Shown: piece after piece, positions 58,048 through 64,000 of the stretch
How positions within the stretch are numbered: position 1 is the stretch's first letter
How the letters are laid out: each line of letters starts with the position of its first letter
From: Brevibacterium sp. S111
GTDB taxonomy: Bacteria; Actinomycetota; Actinomycetes; Actinomycetales; Brevibacteriaceae
Direction: 5' to 3'
Length of the DNA: 64,000 bases
Assembly: GCF_004745075.1 (NCBI RefSeq)
Contig: NZ_RHFH01000004.1
Span: 124,001 to 188,000, forward strand
Notes under the pieces: model-generated
What the model was told of the DNA's origin: nothing
The model's database searches: none
The model's input: the letters and a program-made list of their open reading frames with translations, nothing else
Translations under genes and position numbers: made by a program

Positions 58048-58634
58048 CTGAACATCGCGGACAGACGGTCGGCTACGTTCGCGTTAGCGCGGCCGATCAG
58101 AACGAAGCACGACAGGTCGAAGCGATCGGAGACATCGACCGCCTGTTCTCCGAGAAGGTCTCGGGTAAGAACGTCGATGACCGTGCTCAGCTGGCCGAGA
58201 TGATCGCCTACGTCCGCGAAGGCGACATCGTGCGGGTGAAGTCCCCGGATCGGCTGGCGCGGTCGACCCGGGACCTCCTCGACCTCGTCGAACAGCTCCA
58301 GGCCAAAGGCGTCGCCGTGGAGTTCATCGACAACCCCGCGCTTAACACGGACACGCCGCAAGGCGAGTTCATGCTGACCATCCTCGCTGCGGTTGCTCAG
58401 CTGGAACGGGCCACCATCCGCGAACGCCAGGCCGAGGGGATCGCTCTCGCGAAAAAGAAGGGCGTGTACGAGCGTAAGCCGAAGCTCACCCCTGAGCAGA
58501 TCGCGGATGCCCGTCGGCGGGTCTCAGAAGGCGTGCCGAAGGCGAAGGTGGCCCGCGACTTGGGCGTTTCGCGCCAGACGCTATACTCAGCGCTGAACGG
58601 ATCGGGGAAATACGCCGATCTGATATCGCACTAG
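58044..58634 (+). CDS. serine recombinase (resolvase/invertase family)
   Basis: 196 residues: catalytic Ser in VGYVRVSAADQNEARQ (near residue 15), VKSPDRLARSTRDLLDLVEQ, E-helix LAAVAQLERATIRERQAEGI and a C-terminal HTH (PKAKVARDLGVSRQTLYSAL). GTG start overlapping the upstream gene. Different from the transposon resolvase (little identity outside motifs). Its C-terminus resembles the decayed fragment at 59365-59466. Confidence 0.94.
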   Translation: MTEHRGQTVGYVRVSAADQNEARQVEAIGDIDRLFSEKVSGKNVDDRAQLAEMIAYVREGDIVRVKSPDRLARSTRDLLDLVEQLQAKGVAVEFIDNPALNTDTPQGEFMLTILAAVAQLERATIRERQAEGIALAKKKGVYERKPKLTPEQIADARRRVSEGVPKAKVARDLGVSRQTLYSALNGSGKYADLISH

Positions 58635-58719
58635 TAGACATGCCCGGGCTGGAGACTTAACATCTACTTCCTGTCCGCCGGCCGTTGGAGAGCAAGAACC
58701 GGTAGAGCTGTGCGGTGAG

Positions 58720-59253
58720 TCAGGACCCTACGGCTTTCCCGAGACCTTCGATTGCTTCGCGAGCGAATTCAGCGCTCTCTGCGGTCACGGCCTGGTTAGC
58801 GCCTGTCGTGATTGAAGCGAGTAAACCCTTGAGCAATATCACACCACGCCGTACGACGCCCTTGTCAGGATCGGCCTTCACGACTTCGCCCATGAGCGCC
58901 TCGGCGTTCTCTCGCGCGTACTGGTTATCCTCGTCAGTGAGCGGCAAGTTGTCCAACTTCGCGAGAATGTCGGCCACAATACGAGCCAGGTCCTGATAGC
59001 CATCCGCGACTTGGCGAACATTCTCTTGCTGTTGATTGATCGTGCCGTCGCCCCATGCGACCTGAGCTTGGTCGCCGTTCACTGTCACGACGGGCGCGTG
59101 ATAATGATTGACCGTCGGTTGCTGTGACGCACCGGAACCCGTTGTCGGATCAGCCTTTATTGGCACCTCGACAGGTCGCTTGTCGAACTCCCGTTGAATG
59201 TCCTTCTGCATCTTCGCTATCGCTCGCTTGTTAATGCTCAAGCCTTTGGCCAC
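58720..59253 (-). CDS. unknown protein with NHYHAPVVTVNGDQAQVAWG motif
   Basis: 177 residues. A basic N-terminal helix (INKRAIAKMQKDIQREFDKR) is followed by a short beta motif around residues 48-75 (NHYHAPVVTVNGDQAQVAWG then DGTINQQQ) and a helical C-terminus (about 80-175). The central H-A-P-V-V-N-G-x-Q-x-A-W-G pattern is reminiscent of small repeat motifs in putative conflict-system proteins, but no family is recognised. Last intact gene before attR. Confidence 0.7.
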   Translation of the reverse strand: MAKGLSINKRAIAKMQKDIQREFDKRPVEVPIKADPTTGSGASQQPTVNHYHAPVVTVNGDQAQVAWGDGTINQQQENVRQVADGYQDLARIVADILAKLDNLPLTDEDNQYARENAEALMGEVVKADPDKGVVRRGVILLKGLLASITTGANQAVTAESAEFAREAIEGLGKAVGS

Positions 59254-59364
59254 CTTTGACTCCTTATTCGCCGTTGACTCGATCTTCTCATGCGGCGCTG
59301 ACTTACAACCGCGATCCTAAGGCTCGACGCCGAACAGGTCTCAGTAGCCCCGCAGCGGGGCCCA

Positions 59365-59466
59365 GAAGGCTAGTCGAAGGCCAAGGAGGTTCCATTACCA
59401 ACAGATCACCCGCCAGGCCCTGTACAAGGCGCTGAGCGGATCCAGGGAATATGCCGCGTCATCCTG
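59365..59466 (+). pseudogene. decayed serine-recombinase C-terminus
   Basis: Reading from 59365 gives EG, a TAG stop, then SKAKEVPLPT. After a frame change at about 59400, ITRQALYKALSGSREYAASS ends at TGA 59466. Together they match the C-terminal HTH region of the recombinase at 58044 (EGVPKAKVARDLGVSRQTLY, SALNGSGKYADL). One stop and one frameshift make it a remnant, probably of a lost recombinase or an earlier version of the element end. Confidence 0.7.
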
Positions 59467-59522
59467 AGTTCAGGCGAAGGCGTTCGAACCCCCACTCCCC
59501 CGGGCTGCCTGCCGAGAGCTCT

Positions 59523-59543
59523 AATGCGTACTTCAGTGCGTAC
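59523..59543 (+). promoter_or_regulatory. arm-type repeat near attR
   Basis: AATGCGTACTTCAGTGCGTA(C): 19/21 identical, same orientation, to 25134-25154 beside the integrase. It lies 67 bp inside the attR core. In the excised circle both sites would flank the attP core, as integrase arm sites do. Confidence 0.55.
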
Positions 59544-59560
59544 TCTCCGGGATCGCCACA

Positions 59561-59606
59561 ATAAAAGAAAGGCCCCTGATCAACGTATTCGCTGATCAGA
59601 GGCCTT
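59561..59606 (-). terminator. tRNA-Arg terminator supplied by the element
   Basis: AAGGCCCCTGATCA (59569-59582) and TGATCAGAGGCCTT (59593-59606) form a 14-bp stem with one mismatch and a 10-nt loop. On the minus strand it is followed by TTTCTTTTATT. It starts 4 nt past the encoded CCA of the tRNA and lies inside the element. Confidence 0.85.
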
Positions 59607-59609
59607 ACA

Positions 59610-59662
59610 TGGTGCCCGCGACAGGATTCGAACCTACGACCTTCTGCTCCGGAGGCAGACGC
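59610..59662. repeat. attR: element-side copy of the 53-bp core
   Basis: Identical to attL (24978-25030). It forms the 3' part of the intact tRNA-Arg gene, so integration rebuilt a functional tRNA. The crossover must lie within these 53 bp, usually the anticodon region. Confidence 0.95.
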
Positions 59663-59685
59663 TCTATCCACTGAGCTACGCGGGC
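59610..59685 (-). tRNA. tRNA-Arg (anticodon CCG)
   Basis: 76 nt including an encoded CCA (59612-59610). Acceptor stem GCCCGCG / CGCGGGC, D-arm GCTCAGTGGATAGAGC, anticodon stem TCTGC/GCAGA with loop CTCCGGA (anticodon CCG, reading CGG), T-arm GGTTCGAATCC. All stems pair. The 5' 23 nt are chromosomal; the remaining 53 nt are the element core. Confidence 0.98.
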
Positions 59686-59798
59686 AACGGGTGCAACTCT
59701 ATCACCGTCGGGCACCACCTCACAAAAAGACACCGCGTGCAATCGAGTCTCGATTGCACGCGGTGGAAGGCACAGTGGCGACGGCGCGTTTCGCGGGC

Positions 59799-60848
59799 TC
59801 AGGCGCCCTTCATGTCCTTGCGCCCGGGGACGTATTCCCAGTGCCAGAGCTCGTAGGAATTGCGTTTGGCCCAGTCCGGGTTCTCCCAGCCGTATTTGCC
59901 GGCGTTGGCAACCAGCCAGTCGTACTGTTCGCCGGTGCCGCTCGAGGTTCCGGCGCCGAGGTCGAGCGCCAATCCCCAACCGTGGTTCGAGGTGCCGGGG
60001 CGTGCGGCGAAGCCGGGCTTGCGGGCAGCGACCGAGACCTGCGATTCCAGTGAACGATAGGAGTCGGTGATCGCGAGGTCCTTGCCGGTGTCCTTCTTGA
60101 ACGCGGCGTTCATCTTCGCGAAGGCCACAGCAGCGTCGGCGCGCAGCTTGTGGTTGCCCACACCGATATCGCACAGCCAATCACTGGGCAACTCACCGTT
60201 GCTCACCTCGCCTTTCGGCGCTTCTCCCTCGCAACCGGGCAGAACGGTCTTCGTGATGGCGCGCGAAGCGGCATCGACCTTCGTCTGTTTGGCACTCGGG
60301 GCGCCGATGGTCATCGAGGTCTTGTCGTCTTCGTCGACCTTGATGTCGGCGGAGACGGATTCGGCGTTGATCGCGCGCTGCTGGGATTCGGCGGCAGTGT
60401 CGTCGACCTTCACTTCCTGGCTTCCGCTGAGATTGCCGGCGACCATGACGGCGGCGATCGCGGTGCCCGTGACCGACACGGTGGCCAGCGCGGAGAAGGT
60501 CGTGACCTGGCGCCGGCGAACCGAACGCAGCAGCGAACCATCGGAACCGCGGCTGCCAAGCTGAGCAGCGGCCAGACTCGAGTTGTGCCCTGCGGGTGTC
60601 AGCGGCTGGGATGCCGACCGAGCGGCCTCTCTGGCCATCGCAGCCCGCCGCGGTGAACCGGCGGCGGCGCGGGCCTCTGCGGCCATGGCGGCGCGACGCG
60701 GAGACAGAGTGGGGTCTTCATGCCCTCGCGACGGCGTTGTCACGGGCTTCTTGGAGAAGATCGTCGAAACCTGAGCAGAGGAATTCTGTCTGCGCAGATC
60801 GCGTCGGCGAACCGGCAACGCCTCGACGGTCGAGAGCTCACTCGACAT
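59799..60848 (-). CDS. VanY-type D-alanyl-D-alanine carboxypeptidase (M15B), membrane-anchored
   Basis: Trims the terminal D-Ala of peptidoglycan stem peptides outside the cell. 349 residues: disordered Arg/Ala-rich cytoplasmic N-terminus (about 1-115), one membrane helix near 120-140 (TFSALATVSVTGTAIAAVMV), extracytoplasmic linker, then the peptidase domain with Zn-site motifs GTSNHGWGLALDLG and WHWEYVPG. ATG at 60848 has GGAG 4 nt upstream. First chromosomal gene beyond the tRNA. Confidence 0.93.
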   Translation of the reverse strand: MSSELSTVEALPVRRRDLRRQNSSAQVSTIFSKKPVTTPSRGHEDPTLSPRRAAMAAEARAAAGSPRRAAMAREAARSASQPLTPAGHNSSLAAAQLGSRGSDGSLLRSVRRRQVTTFSALATVSVTGTAIAAVMVAGNLSGSQEVKVDDTAAESQQRAINAESVSADIKVDEDDKTSMTIGAPSAKQTKVDAASRAITKTVLPGCEGEAPKGEVSNGELPSDWLCDIGVGNHKLRADAAVAFAKMNAAFKKDTGKDLAITDSYRSLESQVSVAARKPGFAARPGTSNHGWGLALDLGAGTSSGTGEQYDWLVANAGKYGWENPDWAKRNSYELWHWEYVPGRKDMKGA

Positions 60849-60910
60849 AATGCTCCATACTGTTGGCATCGGTTGTTCTGAAAGGCCCGGATCCGGACCC
60901 CGAAAAGCTT

Positions 60911-60954
60911 ATGTCACAACACTATAACGACATCGTTACAGAATGTCACGTTAC
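60911..60954 (-). promoter_or_regulatory. repeat-containing promoter region of the VanY gene
   Basis: In the 344-bp gap 60849-61192, where no gene is seen, ATGTCAC occurs at 60911 and 60942 (31 bp, about three helical turns apart). CGTTAC occurs twice, at about 60934 and 60949. A minus-strand TTATAGTG-like -10 lies between them. The pattern suggests an activator site, but no specific regulator is identified. Confidence 0.4.
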
Positions 60955-61192
60955 CCTCATCCACCGTGTGTGACCTGGACATATGCTGAAACACGCTCCC
61001 TGCGGATCACTACAGATGACCTGCGTGCGGTGACGACGGTCACCGCTTCGTTATCATTCGTTATCATCTTCTGTGGGCATTCGGCAAGACCGATCCGGAG
61101 ATGAGAAATCCGCACCCGCGAAGACCGGCGGCGCCTGCTTCGGGACTCCGAGCGAGACGATGGGACTGCGAGAGGCCGCCATTTCGTCAGGT

Positions 61193-62254
61193 TCAGCGGC
61201 GGAAATCGAACCGTCCCCGCTGCATCGCATCCTGGACCTCACCGACGAGCTCCTCGAGCACATCTTCGAGGAAGAGCAGACCGAGGACCCGTGCCTCCGA
61301 GTCGATGACTCGGGCGACGTGGATGCCGACCTTCTGCATCTGCGCCAGCGCCTCTTCAATCTCATCAGCGGCGGTGACGGTGAACAGCGGTCGGAACCGT
61401 TTGCTCGGCACCGGGGCGTCGAAGGCATCATCGGTGTCGGCGTAGAGGACGTCCTTGATGTGGAGGTAATCCTGCGGATAGCCGTCGTCGCCGACGACGA
61501 AATACCGTGAGAATCCGGTTTTGCCCACGAGCGTGACGAGTTCGTTCGGCGTCACCTTGTCCGAGATCGTGATGAGTTCGGACATCGGGACCATGATGTC
61601 GACCGCGGTCTTGTCACTGAACTCCAGGGCGCCCTTGAGCAGCCCGGTATCGTCGCTGAGCAGTCCCTCACGCTTCGATTCGGCGACGATCGATTCGACC
61701 TGTTCGATCGTGAACGCCTCATTGACTTCGTCCCGAGCCTCGACCTTGAACAGATGCAGGATCGCGTTGGCCAGACCATTGAGGGGTCGGATGACGAAGC
61801 CGAAGACGCGGGCGAGGAACACCAGCGGTGTCGCCAGCAGCATCACGGCCTGACCGGATGCAGCCAGAGCGAGGTTCTTCGGCACCATCTCACCGATGAC
61901 CACGTGCAGATAGGTGACGACGCCGAGCGCCAGGACGAAAGAGATCGTCGAGGACAGGCCGGCGGGGATCCCCAATCCCTCGAGTGGACCGGCGAGCAGG
62001 TGGTGGATGGCCGGTTCGGCCACATTGCCCAAGAGGAGGGAACACACCGTGATGCCGAGCTGACAGATCGCCAGCATCAGCGAGACATGCTCCATCGCGT
62101 AGAGCGCGGTCTTCGCGGCAGCCGAGCCTTCGGCGGCGCGCGGTTCGATCTGGGACCGCTTCGCAGCGACCACCGCGAATTCGGCGGCGACGAAGAATGA
62201 GTTGCCCAGCAGGAGGACGACCAGCCAGATCAATCCGAGCCAATCGGCGCTCAT
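61193..62254 (-). CDS. CNNM/CBS-domain membrane protein without CorC domain
   Basis: 353 residues: DUF21/CNNM membrane domain with four helices (about 5-160) and a cytosolic CBS pair (about 205-335, DIMVPMSELITI and VARVIDSEARVLGLLFLEDV). It ends soon after the second CBS and so lacks the C-terminal CorC_HlyC domain present in its partner. The family is linked to Mg2+ transport or tolerance. Overlaps the upstream gene by 4 nt; probably a heteromeric pair. Confidence 0.92.
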   Translation of the reverse strand: MSADWLGLIWLVVLLLGNSFFVAAEFAVVAAKRSQIEPRAAEGSAAAKTALYAMEHVSLMLAICQLGITVCSLLLGNVAEPAIHHLLAGPLEGLGIPAGLSSTISFVLALGVVTYLHVVIGEMVPKNLALAASGQAVMLLATPLVFLARVFGFVIRPLNGLANAILHLFKVEARDEVNEAFTIEQVESIVAESKREGLLSDDTGLLKGALEFSDKTAVDIMVPMSELITISDKVTPNELVTLVGKTGFSRYFVVGDDGYPQDYLHIKDVLYADTDDAFDAPVPSKRFRPLFTVTAADEIEEALAQMQKVGIHVARVIDSEARVLGLLFLEDVLEELVGEVQDAMQRGRFDFRR

Positions 62255-63582
62255 CGGCTCTCACCTCCTGTCTCGAAGGCGCTCGCGTCGGTAGCGCGCA
62301 ACACCACCCGCAGGCGCTCGATGCGTCGTCCGTGCATCCGCTCGACGCGGATGAGCGCATCATCGGTGCGCACGTGGTCCCCGGGTTCGGGAATCCGCCC
62401 GAGTTCCTTGAGCACGAAACCTGCCAAGGTCTCATAGTCAGAATCTTCGGGGATGGTGATCCCGATCGTCGAGGAGATCTCATCGGGGCGCAGCTGGCCG
62501 GGCACGATCCAGGACCCGTCGCGGGCCGGTCGCGCCGCGATCCGCATCCGGTCATGCTCATCCGCGACCTCACCGACGAGTTCCTCGACGACGTCTTCGA
62601 GGGTGACGACTCCGGCGGTGCCGCCGAATTCGTCGACGACCACCGCCATCTGCAGGCCCGTGGCGCGCAGTTCCATGAGGAGCGGATCGAGCCGCTGGGT
62701 CTCTGGGATCTCACGCACCTCGGTCATCAGTCCCCCGGCGTAGGCGTCGTCTCGGTTTGCGGGTGGAACAGCGAACGCCTGCTTGACGTGGACGACGCCG
62801 ACGATGTGGTCTTTGTCCTCGGCGGCGACCGGGAACCGGGAGAAGCCGGTGTCTCGTGCCTGCTCGATGATCCTTCGCGCCGTGGTGTCCTTCTCCACGC
62901 TCGACATGCGGGTCCGCGGAGTCATGACGTCTTCGGCGGTGCGTTCCGAGAAGCTCAGCGTCCGTTCCAACAGGTCGGCCGTCTGCTCATCGAGCACGCC
63001 TTCCTCCGCGGAGTGGCGCACCAGGGAGGTCAGCTCCTCCGGCGACCGCCCGACCGACCCCTCCTCCTGCGGCTCGATGCCCATGGAGAGCAGGATCTTG
63101 TTGGCCGTGCCGTTGAGGAACGCGATGACGGGTCGGAACACGATCGAGAAGACGTACTGGATCGGAGCGGCGATCCGTCCGGTGGCCAGAGGGACTGCGA
63201 TCGCAAGATTCTTCGGGACGAGCTCACCGAAGATCATCGACGCCACCGTGGAGAAGATGAGAGCGATCGTCAGCGCCAAGGACGCGGAGAGCCCGGGGCC
63301 CACTCCCCACGTTTCGAAGACCGGAGCCAGCAGTCGACCCAGGGACGGTTCCATGAGGTAGCCGGTGAGCAGCGTGGTGATCGTGATGCCGACCTGCGCC
63401 GCCGAGAGCTGGGTGGACAGGTGCGTCATCGAGGCGCGCAGGGTCTTGGCCCCGACGACGCCTTCGTCAACGGCCTTATCGGCCGTATGACGATCGAGGG
63501 TGAGCAGTGAGAACTCGGCCGCGACGAAGAGGCCGGTGCCGAGGATGAGGACCAGGGCAAGGGCAAGGAACAGCCATTCCAT
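62251..63582 (-). CDS. CNNM/CBS/CorC-domain transporter (hemolysin C family)
   Basis: 443 residues: CNNM membrane domain (about 1-190), two CBS domains (about 205-335: DVMTPRTRMSSVEKD, MAVVVDEFGGTAGVVTLEDV) and the C-terminal CorC_HlyC domain (about 350-435, GSWIVPGQLRPDEI ... ELGRIPEPGD). Putative Mg2+/Co2+ efflux or homeostasis protein. ATG start; ATGA overlap with the downstream paralogue. Confidence 0.94.
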   Translation of the reverse strand: MEWLFLALALVLILGTGLFVAAEFSLLTLDRHTADKAVDEGVVGAKTLRASMTHLSTQLSAAQVGITITTLLTGYLMEPSLGRLLAPVFETWGVGPGLSASLALTIALIFSTVASMIFGELVPKNLAIAVPLATGRIAAPIQYVFSIVFRPVIAFLNGTANKILLSMGIEPQEEGSVGRSPEELTSLVRHSAEEGVLDEQTADLLERTLSFSERTAEDVMTPRTRMSSVEKDTTARRIIEQARDTGFSRFPVAAEDKDHIVGVVHVKQAFAVPPANRDDAYAGGLMTEVREIPETQRLDPLLMELRATGLQMAVVVDEFGGTAGVVTLEDVVEELVGEVADEHDRMRIAARPARDGSWIVPGQLRPDEISSTIGITIPEDSDYETLAGFVLKELGRIPEPGDHVRTDDALIRVERMHGRRIERLRVVLRATDASAFETGGESR

Positions 63583-63713
63583 CAGCGACTGTCCTCGCTC
63601 CGTGCAGACCGAAGATCACAGTAGGTGAAGTGACGGACCCTCACGGGGTGAGGATCATCATCTGGGGCGCCGGCTTCCCGCCGGCCGAGACTGTCACTGT
63701 GCATGAACTGATC

Positions 63714-64000
<287 letters not shown>

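Larger units (their letters stand above)
25031..59662. mobile_element. integrative mobilizable element in tRNA-Arg(CCG), about 34.6 kb
   Basis: Bounded by a perfect 53-bp repeat of the tRNA-Arg 3' end; the integrase lies next to attL. It carries excisionase, primase-helicase, MobC/relaxase with an oriT-like site, ArdA, a type I restriction system, a nested TniAB transposon and assorted cargo. No coupling protein (VirD4/TraG) or VirB4 ATPase is present, so self-transfer through a type IV secretion system is not expected; mobilization by a helper is inferred. The flanks are ordinary housekeeping genes. Confidence 0.92.

Noticed and set aside
61054-61431. 125-residue minus-strand frame
   Set aside because: Overlaps the 3' end of the CNNM gene in another frame and is Ser/Arg-rich shadow sequence.

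Overview
The window comes from a high-GC Gram-positive chromosome, most like Brevibacterium or a close Micrococcales relative. This is inferred from gene order, GTG starts and protein style; there is no rRNA to confirm it. Two blocks of ordinary chromosome flank one large integrated mobile element. The left block (1-24977) lies entirely on the minus strand. Read in transcription order (right to left) it holds an ABC exporter, an MFS permease, a lysine/threonine gene run (DALR-domain ArgS relic, lysA, hom, thrC, thrB), rho with a very long disordered insert, prfA, prmC, a Sua5/YrdC tRNA-modification gene, a WecA-like glycan transferase, an AtpI-like protein, the full ATP synthase operon atpBEFHAGDC, a DUF2550 protein and the start of murA.

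From about 25.0 to 59.7 kb an integrative mobilizable element sits in a tRNA-Arg(CCG) gene. A perfect 53-bp direct repeat, the 3' part of the tRNA including an encoded CCA, marks both junctions. The tRNA at the right junction is intact, and the displaced 3' fragment with its original terminator remains at the left. Next to attL are a tyrosine integrase, an excisionase-like protein and a D5/P4-type primase-helicase. These are followed by an oriT-like inverted-repeat cluster, a MobC-like accessory protein and an HUH relaxase. Downstream come 97-bp tandem repeats, a lipoprotein and membrane-protein pair, an XRE regulator, an ArdA antirestriction gene with a small Cys-rich partner, and a 1190-residue VirB6/TrbL-like membrane protein. 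No VirB4 or VirD4 is visible, so the element probably depends on a helper conjugation machine.

The second half of the element is accessory: a type I restriction-modification operon (hsdM-hsdS-hsdR plus an unrecognised fourth gene), a stand-alone helicase-associated-domain protein, an unrecognised Cys-containing protein, a TniA/TniB/resolvase transposon module, and small metabolic genes (two VOC proteins, Nudix, DUF402, O-methyltransferase). It ends with an unknown gene coupled to a serine recombinase, an unknown gene, a decayed recombinase fragment, and an arm-type repeat that matches one next to the integrase. To the right of the tRNA, chromosome resumes with a VanY-like D,D-carboxypeptidase, two CNNM/CBS transporters and the 3' end of a GuaB-family gene.

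The most unusual signals are these: the 18-bp perfect hairpin with repeated motifs in front of ardA; the 97-bp tandem array behind the relaxase; a restriction system and an anti-restriction protein on the same element; the ArgS relic without a catalytic core; and the orphan 1190-residue membrane protein.
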